From: Datisca glomerata
Lineage: Eukaryota > Streptophyta > Magnoliopsida > Cucurbitales > Datiscaceae
DNA: 64,000 nucleotides
Assembly (NCBI GenBank): GCA_003255025.1
Contig: QANY01002227.1
Coordinates: 1,434,403 to 1,498,402, forward strand
Direction: 5' to 3'
Shown: positions 12,318-24,138 of the stretch, piece after piece
Numbering within the stretch: position 1 is the first letter of the stretch
Layout: every line of letters starts with the position of its first letter
Position numbers and translations under genes: made by a program
Notes under the pieces: generated by a model
What the model saw: the letters and a program-made list of their open reading frames with translations, nothing else
The model's database searches: none
Told to the model about the DNA's origin: nothing

Positions 12318-14443
12318 TGTTGGGTATAGTGACGTCAAAGCATGTGCTTTTTAATATGAAATTACATTTTTTTTTAATTATTGTTGAATAATTTATGTAA
12401 ATATCTAAAAATTCATATTCATTAATGAAGCTATGATCTTGTATAAGTACGAGAGGATTTAGGTCATAGATAATGAATAAAATTGTCAGAAACATATTAA
12501 GTATGAAATCTTTAATGAATGGTTGCTAGTACGTTTCATTAAACGTTATGAATGTATGTGATCTGGATCTGAATCATTGATGCAGATAGACATCTTAGTG
12601 TAAGTACTTTATATAATATGATTATATATTACAGGACCGACGTGGATTAATATATTTATTAACTTACCGTTTACCATAAAGATTTGATACACATCAATTT
12701 GATGATCATATGTAAGTCCGTCAAAATCTTAAGTAGTCATGAACTCCTATCCATGTCTACTGGATCTTTTGATTCACTCGTTAAGGTTTTTTTGTAAAAA
12801 TGCTAGTGACATTTACTTTGGAGATTCAGTGATATGGATGGCTGGGAACACGATCTTACAAGATTAAGAATCCAAGCTTTCCTAATGGATCTTATATTGA
12901 TTCCCTTAAGTGTTACTTCTGGAACTAAATGGTTATTGAGCTCAGATTTATAATATGATTATAAATTAACCATTCACTAGTGAATTAATGGTACTTAAGG
13001 ATCAAGATGTAATTATAAGGGTTAAAGCTGTAATTTTGATCACCTCTAATTTATGAACCAATAATTGGATAACAGAACTACATGAAATGATTATATCAAT
13101 GGACTACTCAAGAACACTCTGTAAATATATTTTGTAATCTCTAAGAGTGCAGTTTCATATTTAGTGGAGTAATAATGAAATTAATAAATAAGATTATTTA
13201 ATTAAAAAGTTTAATTAATAATCAGATTTATTGGAATTTAGGATTATGAGTTCATGGTCTCCAAGTCACCTTTGTACTACACACTCTAGGGTGTGAATAT
13301 TTTAGGACATGAGAAAGGACTGACTTGTAAAATGAGTTATATTTTTTGGGCAAGTATATAATTATGAGATAATTATATATGATCAATAAATTAAGAATTA
13401 ATTAATTGAATTATTTAAGGTAATTTTATGAAATTATCATTAAATAATAATATATATTAATTTTATGAAGTTATCATTAAATAATAATATATGTTAATTT
13501 TATGTTAATTGATTAGTGAGACAAAATATTTAATTTATGAAATTGGATAATGTTTAATTATCATGAGATAATAATTTAAATTTTGAATTAACTAAATGTG
13601 TTGTTTGAACTAACAAATAAGCTAGTTGATAAGGATGATCAGATAAATTAATTTTTTGAATTCACTAATATCTAGATATTTATCTGATTAAAATAAATAA
13701 TAAATTTATAGAAATTGGCATTTGACATGTTTGACTGTCACATGTCAATCACTGATTTGAATCATAGATTGACATGGAGGACTGTAGTGCCATGTGGTAC
13801 TACAGTGGTCCTGTGAAACTACAGTGCCATTAGGCACTGTGACTCCTCATAGAACACTGCAGTGCCATGTGACAGTGTAGTGTTGTACAATTACAGTGGG
13901 TATCACTTCAATTACACATTTGTATTTAATTTATTATTTTAACCCTTAGAAATCTTATATGTCATTATCTAAAAAATATATTGATATTTTCAATTGGGTT
14001 CAGTGTGCTAACAACACAGTTGTAATTAAGAGTGATACATTAAAAGTTAATCAAAAGGCTATATGAAGAATTTTTAATTATTTTTTTATTAGAGTTTTGT
14101 ATCATAAATTAATCCTTCTAAAAACTCTCTTAATCTCATGTGTTGAGTACATCTAGTGACAGAAAAGTGTTGTTGATATATTCTACATCCCCACACACGT
14201 CCTAGTGTGTTTTAGGATTGGCTTGGACGATCGTGGTGTGGATCTTAAAGTTTATCGTTTGTGGGATAGCAAGATCGTTGTATTGCAGGGACGCTTAATT
14301 GGACTACAAGAAGTATATTTTATATCTATGTATGTATATGATTTAATATATAAGTATATAATGGATCTGATCTAAAAAGGTGTTTTTATAATTTTTTTAA
14401 ACACAACCACGCCTTCCGCTGCGCGTCACCGCAGATTCCAACA
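12318..14443 (+). repeat. Element C 5' LTR
   Basis: This 2.13-kb LTR pairs with 20750-22312. It contains about 507 bp (12483-12989) that the other LTR lacks. A cluster of short palindromic repeats lies at 13785-13905, including a perfect 8-bp stem hairpin at 13821-13840 (ACAGTGCC, loop ATTA, GGCACTGT). Confidence 0.92.
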
Positions 14444-14445
14444 AT

Positions 14446-14457
14446 TAGTATCAGAGC
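14446..14457 (+). promoter_or_regulatory. Primer-binding site of element C (degenerate)
   Basis: TAGTATCAGAGC lies two bases after the 5' LTR. It differs from the initiator Met-tRNA site TGGTATCAGAGC at one base. Confidence 0.88.
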
Positions 14458-15314
14458 GATCTTTATATATTTGTTATTAAATACTATCTGGATGTTCTTG
14501 CATCGTTCATAATATATATTTTGATATGTATGAATGAAAGGATGGGTTTTTTTTGAATGTATGGTTAATTGTATTGTGACTTCTGGGTTTAGGCTTTGTT
14601 CTTTATTTTTTCTTAGATCTTGTGTAAACCATTTTGGGCATAGAAATTTTTGTAATTTTATTTTGAATATCACGTTGTAAAATTTTGATCGCGAGAAGAC
14701 GAATAATGCACGAGATAAACGAGGAAAAAAAAGATGGGAATTCCAAAAGAATTCTGGCGCCGGCACCGAAATTTGGATTTTCGGCACCAGGGCCACCGTC
14801 GTGAAGGAGGCCGGCGGTTGGACCGTCGGTGGTGGATGGGGTGGCGGTGGGAGAGTCATATCGTCCAAGGCAATTGTTGTTACTGCAAGAAAAGTTTTGC
14901 AGAAACCTTGATACCGTGTTACCATATCCCTACGATATGTCATGAAAACCCAAATCATATCCTTAACTTTACAATTTTAAATTTTGATTTTGAAAGTTTG
15001 AATTTTGAATTTTAAAATTTGAAATTTTATTTCTTAAAAGGATAATTATCGATTTCAATTTAATTTTTAGTAAAATTAATTATTTGATTGAACCAAGTTT
15101 AATGAGTCATCAAATTAATTTTTTTTATCAAATTTATTTAATTTTAAAAGGATAATTAATGTGATTATTTAATTAGAAAAAATAGTTTATCCTAATTAAA
15201 AGGGTTTACGAAGATGAACCTCATGTGAAGAATGAACTATTTTGAGAAATATGTATTCTTGAATTCTTCTTTGTAAGTATTTTTATTTTTCAAATGTTGT
15301 AATTTAAAAATACG

Positions 15315-16151
15315 GCTAGAGGTGGCAACCAGGCCGATCATGGTTAAATAACCAGACCGGTTCGTTCCCTTTCCTTTAAATATGTTGTAATTCTAAAAAT
15401 TATAAATATGGAGAGTTGAACCTTGGTGTGGAGTGAATGGGATATTGAGATTACCATTAAACTACATGAAAATCATGTCACTTTCTTACAATTATTTTCT
15501 TTTATTACTTTAAAATCTCAATAGAAAAACTTGTAATAATAAGTAAAATAAATATTTTATTTATTTACTAAATTCATAAACTTGTGATATTCATATTCAC
15601 GTAAAATATAAAATATAATAAATAAATAATAATTCATGTTCATTATTAAAATAAAAAATATTAATAATATCAAACCAATATTTTTTAAAGTATTTTTAAG
15701 CATATTTTTTATTGAATAATATTTTCATTTAAATGAAAAATATTATTTTTTATTTAATTAAATATGTTTATCTCAAAAGTAAATTATATGAAAATTTGAT
15801 AAAATGTGTTAAAAGACAATAAGAATATATTTTAAACAATATATTAGCAAAGTTTGTCTTGGTCTATTAGTAAGGAGTGTGATTTATAAGAGAGAGCTCA
15901 AGGGTTCAAACTTCAATACACACATAATTGTTTAATGTTTGAGATAAAAAGAGGGGATTCATAGGACGGGCCTAGCATCTGGGCCTCACGGGCCAGGCCT
16001 AGCATATGTGCCTCGGGTCGGGCCATAGGTCTTGAATGCAAGGCCTGTGATGGCTCGAGCCTGGACCGCAGGCCTTAACCATGCCATGACCAGATTATAA
16101 CGGGCCGGTCACCCGATTTCGTAGGTCGAACCGGCCCACTTGCCAGCTCTA
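15315..16151 (+). mobile_element. hAT-like non-autonomous transposon inside element C leader
   Basis: The left end reads TAGAGGTGGCAACCAGGCCG from 15317. The right end, reverse-complemented, reads TAGAGCTGGCAAGTGGGCCG, giving imperfect terminal inverted repeats of the hAT type. The flanks AAAATACG (15307-15314) and AAAATACC (16152-16159) match at 7 of 8 bases, fitting the 8-bp target duplication of the superfamily. The exact start is uncertain by about 2 bases. The interior is AT-rich and holds no transposase, so it would have depended on another hAT for movement. Strand is arbitrary. Confidence 0.65.
15860..15912 (+). other. tRNA-like A/B box pair, possible SINE head
   Basis: TTGGTCTATTAGTAAGGAG (15860-15878) resembles an RNA polymerase III A box. 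GGGTTCAAACT (15903-15913) resembles a B box, about 40 bases downstream. This spacing is seen in tRNA-derived plant SINEs. No poly(A) end or target duplication was found for a separate element, so it may simply be part of the hAT-like interior. Confidence 0.3.
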
Positions 16152-17216
16152 AAAATACCCAATAGTCACTCAGTTCATCATTTATTTTATGTAATTGTTA
16201 AATTAATGTTTATTGATTTGATTGATAACATGATCATGCATTAGTCGATCACATGTCATACATAAAATCTCACACAGTTTTATTTAATCATGCATCTCAA
16301 TAGTAGAAACATGATTGATTATGGCTGTTTATATGAATTATTTTGAGAAATCAATTGCATGTAAACTGCTAGATTTTAATTAGTTAAAACTTGGTAATCA
16401 CACAACTTTAAAGGCTATAGTAACATTTAGGATAACCAACTTTATTAAAAGAATTTTATTAAAGCTTGATGAATTTAATTAATTAGTTATTCTAAGTTCA
16501 CCTCATTTTGACTTAGGCTCTTTAGAATATTAAATGAATTTAGACCAATTAGATTGGATTAACTGTTAGTTTTACATTCATAGGGTTATTTTAACTAGTA
16601 ATTAATTTGGAATTAATTGATTAGTTATAATAGAAACATATTATCTTAAAATAGTGAGTGGGAGAAGGTTGACATATCAATATAACGTATGGTCTTCATT
16701 ATTAGTACACCATCGTGAGATACAGTGAGGGTCTCGAGATGGTTTTGTTTTCATCCCCCTAAGGAAGGTTTCGAGCTGTATCAATACCAAGGTTGAACTT
16801 CTTAAGAAGATAGAACTAAGTGATGTAGTTTAGTTTTAACTGACTCTAAGACGACATATTCTAAATCGTCATAGAATCTGAAATAATGGGTTACACTCAC
16901 ATAGTCACAATTAAGCTTCGAGTGGATAATTGTGACTTGACCAAATAAACACCTTATTATTAAAAGAGGAAATATGAGACATTTTGAGTTTTAATCAATA
17001 AATATGAGAATGTCTCATAGACAGTCTAAAATTAATCTGACCGATCCTAAGGCGCCACATTAATTGTTAAGTTGTCTTATCGTGATTAGTAAATGTTACA
17101 TTTTTGTGTTTAATATGTTGCATTCATGTATCATGTTTACTTTCTGAATTCTTGATATTTATTTCAATTATATTGAATTATGTATATTTTATTTTTCAGT
17201 AATTATTATATCCACC

Positions 17217-18100
17217 ATGGGCAACCCTATTACTGCTTTACTTGCACTTGAGATATTAAATGGTGATAATTTCATAAGATGAAAGTCAAATTTAAACTTG
17301 ATGTTAATTTGTGAGAACCACAAATTTGTTCTTACTAAGGAATGTCCTGAGGAGCCTGCTGTCAATGTCCCTAAGAATGTTAAGGACAAGTTTCATGCTT
17401 GGATTTAATCCAACAACAAAGCTAAGTGTTACATGCTTGTGAGTATGAATGATGTTCTAAGAATCAAGCATGAAAGCATGGATGCCTATAACATTATGGA
17501 ATCTTTACAGGCGATGTTTAGACAGCAGTCTGATTAAAGTCATCATGAGGCTACTAAGAGCTACATGATAACCAAGATGAAGAAAGATACCTCTGTGCGT
17601 GAACATGATCAATATAAAGCGTGATGCAGAAATACATGGGGCTACCATTGATGAGCTAACTCAAGTCAGTATTATACTTGAATCGTGCACACCTACATTT
17701 TCTGCGTTCACCACCAATTATGTTATGAATGAGATGAAATTCAACATAACCCAATTGTTAAATGAATTGCATACTTTTGTGACACTCAATAAGAGTATAA
17801 CCAAAGAGGGTGAGGCAAATGTTGCTGAGCAAAAACCTTCTTCCAATGTTGTTAAGAACAACAAAAGGAAGGAGAACAATGGTAAGGAGAAGAGAAAAAA
17901 CAAAAGAGGAAAGAAAACAAAAAGGTCACCTAACACTAAGAAGAACAAAGGCGACATCAAACCCAAGGGAAAGTGTTTCCACTTTGGAGTTGAAGGTCAC
18001 TGGAAGAAAAACTGTAGCAAGTATCTCTCCGAGCTAAAAAAGAAAGGTAAATGTGATTTACTTGTACTTGAAGCTTATTTAGTGGAATACGATTCGTGAT
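17217..18100 (+). pseudogene. Copia element C: gag
   Basis: The start ATG at 17217-17219 lies in a textbook plant context (CCACCATGG). A conceptual reading gives MGNPITALLALEILNGDNF, typical of plant copia gag N-termini, then FRQQSD and SYMITKMKKDTSVREH. Stops fall at about 17277, 17406 and 17535, and a frame break lies near 17598. The longest clean part, 17599-18099, has the gag body, a lysine-rich linker and a zinc knuckle at 17974-18015 whose second cysteine is replaced by phenylalanine (CFHF-GVEGH-WKKNC). It cannot yield a normal Gag. Confidence 0.85.
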
Positions 18101-20738
18101 CCTAGATATTGAATTCAGGAGCCACTAATGATGTATGTTCTTCTTTGCAGATGCTTGATTCGGCAAGAGAGCTTGCTGATGGTGAGATGATAATGAGAGT
18201 TGGTTGTGGTGCGCTCGTGTCAGTGAAAGCATTGGAGATAGTCCGTCTTAATTTTAGAAATAATTTTCATGTTTTGAATAATGTTTGTTTTGTTCCTGGA
18301 TTTCCGTTACTGCATGAATAATCTTTTGAAGTTTTTTGTTAATAATTAGTTTATTATTTCAAAGAATGGATTCAATATTTGTCATGCTAAGTTTTGAACA
18401 GACTATATATGTTTAAAACGACTGAATATGCTTTGAATAATTCTAAATTGTTTAAAGTAGCAAATCCTAAAAGTAACAAACGATAAAGAGTTTCTCATAA
18501 TGATGATGACACGTATTTATGGCATCTTAGGTTATGACATATTAATGTAGATAGATTAAACAGGTTAACAAATGATGATGCTTTGAGAGAATTAAAAGTT
18601 GAGACTCTTCATGTTTGTGAATTTTATCTAGAGGGACCTTTCAAAGGAAAGGTCCAAAGAGCCAAGGAACCACTTGAGCTAGTACATAGTGATGTCTGTG
18701 GACCGATCAATGTACAAGCTAGAAGTGGGTATGAGTATTTTTTTCATATTTATTAATGATTACTCTAGATATGATTATACTTACCTAATGCATAGAAAGT
18801 CTGAAACTTTTGAAAAGTTTAAGGACTTCAAAGCTGAAGCTGAAAAATAATTAGGTTAATCATTGAAAACACTTCGATCAGATCGATGTGGTGAATACTT
18901 GGATTTAGAATTCAAGGATTACAAGTTGAAGTATGGCGTTTTATCTCAACTCAAATTACCTGGAATGCCACAGTAGAATGGTGTTTTAAAAAGGAGAAAC
19001 CGGACCATATTGGATATGGTTAGGTCTATGTTAAGCTATCATCAGTACCACTCACATTTTGGGGATATGCACTTCAAACGGCAACTTACATTTTGAATGT
19101 AGTGCATTCTAAGTCTGTAAGTAAGACACCTTTAGAGTTTTGGAATGGCTCTAAACCTAGTTTACATCATTTTCGTATATGAGGGTGTCCAGCTCACGTT
19201 CTTAGACCCAAGAGTGAAAATTTAGAATCAAGGTCTGAAGTGTGTATATTTGTTGGTGGGCTCCAGAGACTAGGGGTGAGTACTTTTATAGTCATAAGGA
19301 TCAAAAGGCGTTTGTATCGACAAATGACACATTCCTTGAACACGACTATATGGAAAACTACAAATCTCGAAGTAAAGTAGTTCTCGAAGAATTAGCGTCT
19401 GATGAGATCAGACCACCTTTATCATTAACCGATAAACGACAAACCACAAAAACCAATTCTCCTGTTCAGGAAACTCCGGTGCAACGTCATAGTGGGAGGG
19501 TTGTAAGACAACCTATTGACTATAAACTAGAGGCACATGTCCTAATGCCTAATACTGATAAGGATTGCCCATTAACCTTTAAAGAGGCAATGAAAGATCT
19601 TGAAAATAAAGAAATGGCAAGATGCCAAGAACCAATAAATGAAATCAATGCATTCCAATTATGTCTGGGAACTTATAAATCCACCTGAAGATGTCAGGCC
19701 CATCAGATGTAAATGAATCTTCAAGTAGAAAAAAGGTGCAAATGGGAAAGTAGTGACTTTTAAGGCACGACTAGTAGCCAAAGGATATACACAAAAGGAA
19801 TGAGTCTGCTATGAAGAGATATTCTCTCTCGTTGCCATGCTAAAATCTATTCACATCCTTTTATCTATAGCCGCTAGTTTAGACTATGAAATATGATAAA
19901 TGGATGTGAAGATAATTTTTCTGAATGGCTCTCTTGAAGAAATCATCTATATGACGCAATCAGAAGGGTTCATGAAAAGGGGACAAGATCAGAAAGTATG
20001 CAAGTTGCTTAAATCAATTTATGGGTTAAAACAAGTATCTAGATATTGGAATCTTACCTTTGATGAGATTATTAAATCATATGGTTTCGAGCAAAATGTT
20101 GACGAGACTTGTGTTTATAAATACATCAAAGATAAGATGTGGTTTTCTTAGTTCTTTATATTGAAAATATTCTACTCATTAGGAATGATGTAGAGACTTT
20201 ATTAAAAGTAAAGAAGTGGTTAGCTGGGAATTTCCAAATGAAATATTTGGGAGAGGCGAGCTATGTTCTAGTCATCCAAATCCTATATGATAGAAATAAC
20301 AAGCTATTGACACTTTCTCAGGCATCTTATATTGATAAGGTACTGGAGATATTCTCTATGGAGAATTCTAAGAAAGGTCAACTACCAAGACCAGACATAT
20401 GTTATGCAGTAGGAATTGCGAATCATTATCAATCAAATCTTGGTTTAGAACATTGCATTGCAGTAAAGCACATTTCAAGTATCTTCGGAGAACGAGAAAT
20501 TATATGCTTGTTTATTCAGCTGGAGACCTAAACCTTACTATATATATATCGATTCTAAATCAGATAAGGATGGTCGAAAGTCAATGTCTGGATCGTACAC
20601 CGAGGTAATCTAATTGTTATGGAGATAACGTTGGATTAGAACCTGTCAGACCCATTTACAAAGATATTTTCTACGAAGTCGTTTGAGGGTCATGTGCACA
20701 ATATGGGGTTGAGAGAGATGCCACATTTGCTTTAGAAC
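18101..20738 (+). pseudogene. Copia element C: pol
   Basis: Protease traces (MNSGATNDVCSS, near 18109) are followed by GAG-pre-integrase (WHLRL at about 18520, CEFYLEGPFKGK near 18620). The integrase has DVCGPI, SDRCGEYL, LPGMPQ-NGV and TILDMVRSM motifs with stops. A linker/RT N-terminal stretch lies in 19242-19688. RT lies at about 19690-20240, with MDVKIIFLNGSLEEIIYM and LLKSIYGLKQVSRYW. Its active site at 20157-20168 reads YIEN in place of YVDD. RNase H (DICYAVG, RRTRNYMLVYSAGDLN) is cut short: after about 20600 only scraps precede the polypurine tract, so the C-terminal half of RNase H is deleted. Confidence 0.85.
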
Positions 20739-20749
20739 AAGTGGGAGAT

Positions 20750-22312
20750 TGTTGGGTATAGTGCCCTCAAAGCATGTGTTTAGACATTTTTAATATGAAA
20801 TTAATGAAATTACATTTTTCTTATAATTGTTCTTCTAAATTATTGTTGAATAATTTATGTAAATATCTGAAAATTTTATATTCATTAATGAGATTATAAT
20901 CTTATATAAGTATGAGAGGATTGAGGTAATAGATAATGAATAAATAGTACTTAAGGATCAAAAGGTCATTAGAAGGGTATAATGGTAATTTTGACTAACT
21001 CTAATTTATGAACCAATAATTGGAGGGCATAATTACATGAAATGATTATATCTATTGACTATACGAGAATACTCTGTAAATACATTATGTAATCTCTAAG
21101 AGTGCGATTTCATATTTATAGTGGAGTAATAATAGAATTAATAAATAAGATTATTTAATTAAAGATTTTAATTAATATGGATCCATGGTCCATGGTCCCC
21201 AAGTTACCTATGTACTACACAGTTTAGGATGTTAATATTTCAGGATATCAGAAAATGATTGACTTGCAAAAGGAGTTATATTTTTGGGTCAAGTATATAA
21301 TTATGAGATAATTATGTATGATTAATTAATTAAGAATTAATGTAATAATTGGAAATTATCATTAAATAATAATATTGATTAATTTTGTGTTAATCGATAA
21401 GTGAGATAAAATATCAAATTTAGGAAATTATATAATGTTTAATTATTATGAGATAAACTAGTTAATATGGATAATCAGATAATTTAATTTTTGAATTAAC
21501 TAATATCTAGATATTTTTCTGATCAAAATAAATAATAAATTTACAGAAATTACCACGTGACACTACAGTGAGACGTGGCGCACTGTAGTGCCTCACGACA
21601 CTAGAGTGGTGCCGTGAAACTACAGTGTCGTTAGGCACTGTGACTCCTCACGGCACACTGTAGTGTCGTGTGACACTGTAGTGTTGTACAATTGCAATAG
21701 GGTCCCACTTCAATTGCACATTTGTATTTAATTTATTATTTTATCCCTTAAGAATCTGATATGTCATTATCTAGAAACAAAAATATTGATATTTTTCTAT
21801 TAGGTTCAGTGTGCTAACAACACAGTTATAATCATCGGTGAAACTCTTTGAGATTAAAAGTTAATCAAAAGGCTCTGTGAAGAACTTTTAATTATTTTTC
21901 AATCAGATTTTTGTCTCACAATTTATTCTTCTCGAAAATCTCTAGATCTCATGTGTTGAGTACATCTGGAGGCAGAAAAGTATTCTTTATATATTCTATG
22001 TGCCCACTCACGTCCTAGTATGTTTGAAAATTGGCTTGGAAGATCGTGGTGAGGTTCTCGAAGTCAATCGTTTATGGGATAGCAAGATCGTTGTATTGCA
22101 AATACGCTTGATTTGACTACAAGAGGTATATTTTATATCCATGTTTGTCTTTGATTTAACATATAAATATATAACGGATCCGATCTGCAAAAATGTGTTT
22201 CAATTAAAAAAATTCCATCTTTGATATCTGTGACGATGCAATCCTTTATCATTTTATGATTTTTTTAAAACGCCACCACGCCTTCCGCAACGCGTCACCG
22301 TGAATTCCAACA
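20750..22312 (+). repeat. Element C 3' LTR
   Basis: This 1.56-kb LTR begins right after the polypurine tract and ends TTCCAACA. It lacks about 507 bp relative to the 5' LTR, with the deletion point near 20944. The palindromic CACTGTAGTG-type cluster is present at 21565-21695, with the hairpin at 21622-21641 (ACAGTGTC / GGCACTGT). Confidence 0.92.
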
Positions 22313-22672
22313 ACTGATTTTACCATGGAATTGTGAAGCTGTAAAAGAGGTTGTCTGGCTTAGAAAGTTCATAAAGACTCTAGAAGTCTTTTAGATGCTA
22401 TCAAACCCATGACATGTTATTGTGACAACAATGGGGATGTAGCAAACTCGAAGGAACTGAGAAGCCATAAAAGATCTAAACACATAGAGTGAAAAATATC
22501 ACATCATTAGAGAGATAATTCAGCGAGGAGATGTTCAAGTTACTTACATATCGACAGTCAACAACCTGACTGATCCATTCACGAAGACCTTAAATAGTAA
22601 AGTATTTGATGGTCATCTTGAAGGCATGAGGATACGAGGTTCTACATGCCTACTTTAGTCAAAGTGGGAAAT
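22313..22672 (+). pseudogene. Copia element A: RNase H C-terminal end and polypurine tract
   Basis: This is the third exon-like piece of A, continuing the frame broken at 12317. It reads FTMEL, AVKEVVWLRKFIKTLE, CDNNGDVANSKEL, RSHKRSKHIE and IIREIIQRGDVQV with a few stops, the C-terminal half of a plant copia RNase H. The coding part ends near 22640. A polypurine tract AAGTGGGAAAT follows at 22662-22672, directly before the 3' LTR. Confidence 0.88.
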
Positions 22673-24105
22673 TATTGGAATTATGTCAATAAAATGGGGT
22701 GTAATAATCTTTAATGAGTAAGCAGTTATTTATTGACATTTATGTATTACCAATATTTATGAATAAATTGAAATTTTCCTTTAATTAAAGTGTTTTTGTG
22801 ACTTACTTAAGTCATGAAACTATTATCAACGTAAGAAGAGTAAAGATTGAGCGGTCTTTCAGACAAACTCTTCTGAGATAGTTCAAAATGTTATTCACAG
22901 TCTTAGGATCGACTATGCAATCGAATTCAATTATGATTGTTAGGTTCAACCAAAAAATGCTGGTCTCGGGGCATGAGAGTAGAGACTCAAACTGTTGACC
23001 TAGACATGTTATACAACATGTTGAATAGACCAGTAACCAATTAGTTTAGAGCAAAACCATTTATCTAGCTCTAACGCTTCACCTTATTAATGAGTGCATG
23101 AATAAATAAACCAAGCCTGATACTCGACGACATGGGTCATGGAATAAGACATGATGATCTGTATGAGACATTTCACTGATATGTCTTTTTAATTCACAGT
23201 CAATAAATGAGTTAGGGAAGGGAAATCATAACTAGAAGGGTAAAATGATAATCTTACATCCCACTGTTGTTACTGATATTTACGTAGGGTAATATCATTA
23301 AGTATTATGTGGAATGTAAAATATAAATGTTTATCTACGCCAACAGAAAATGTAGCGTGCATGAATCGAGAATTCTATCGGCATCGGACCTATAGTGGAG
23401 TCATACTATATCGGGAGTAAATAGGTCAGGAATTTGTGGAGATAAATTAGCCAGGTATTTAAATCTCATAGCTTTATTCATATGAGTCAATTCGGTCTTA
23501 GGAGTAGCTCATAAGGACATGAATAAGAAACAACGATAGTTGAACCAAAAATATGTTTTGGACCAAGGTGCACTTCCGGAGCCCCATATGAGATGGGTGT
23601 TATCACTAAATTAGTGAAGAACAAAATTAATGTTCAAATTAATTATTTTGTTATTTTTTAATTATTTGATAATTAGTAAATAAAATAAATTAATTAAATA
23701 GCTAATAGAGATCAATTTAATTCATCAATTTGGGCTGATGAATATGGACACAACTTCTGCTCTGATGTAAAAATTGAATATCGTAGTGTAGGAAGAGGGA
23801 AAATTTTGGCTTTATCATATAAGGGATTGCATCCTTATCCCTATGGCTAACACTATCTCTAAGTGTGTTAATTAGAATAGAAAAAAGGTTTATCTCTCCT
23901 CCCTACACAGTTGCCGTCGATTTCACAGTAGGAGAAGAAGAAAAAATTTCAGTTTTCTCTTCCAATAGTTGTTTTAAAAGCCCACTCTAAATTCCTATGA
24001 AAATCTTTGAAAGATTTACTTCTGACTCCAACGAGTGGTTGTCGGTGTAAGGATCAATTGATAGCTCTGTGAATCTCAAAAACTAAAAATGTGAGATAGA
24101 GAAAT
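22673..24105 (+). repeat. Element A 3' LTR, 3' end lost
   Basis: It starts TATTGGAATTATGTC (TGTTG changed to TATTG) and follows the LTRs of B in reverse complement through most of their length, including the AGACAAACTCTT block near 22860 and the AAATATAAATG block near 23310. Similarity fades around 24060-24105, just before gag of element D. The terminal few hundred bases of the LTR are missing. A and B are therefore members of one family in opposite orientation. Confidence 0.82.
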
Positions 24106-24138
24106 ACTACTGCCAGTATCAAATAAATAAAGTATTAA

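Larger units (their letters stand above)
14458..17216 (+). other. Element C leader
   Basis: About 2.76 kb lies between the primer-binding site and gag, unusually long partly because a hAT-like element sits in it (15315-16151). A short GC-rich patch at 14750-14850 is the only non-AT-rich part. The open frames across it (- strand 14386-14958, + strand 14734-15015) have no recognised domain. A pyrimidine-rich tract ending TTTTTCAG at about 17191-17199 lies just before the gag start and could be a splice acceptor for a leader intron. Confidence 0.55.
12318..22312 (+). mobile_element. Copia element C, inserted in element A RNase H
   Basis: This is a decayed Ty1/copia element in the same orientation as A. 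LTRs are at 12318-14443 and 20750-22312 (start TGTTGGGTATAGTG, end TTCCAACA). A primer-binding-like site lies at 14446-14457. A polypurine tract with AGTGGGAGAT abuts the 3' LTR at about 20739-20749. The flanks are GCTGA (12313-12317) and ACTGA (22313-22317), a 5-bp target duplication with one mismatch. Across the removed element A reads IAD-FTMEL, matching the IAES/D-TMEVEY region of related RNase H sequences. C is a different family from A and B by LTR sequence. Confidence 0.93.

Noticed and set aside
14386..14958. 190-codon open frame on the - strand near the start of element C
   Set aside because: It spans the 5' LTR end, primer-binding site and leader against the element's direction; sequence is low-complexity and lacks any known domain.
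17718..17966. Phe/Leu-rich membrane protein on the - strand
   Set aside because: It is the shadow of the lysine-rich gag linker of element C on the other strand.
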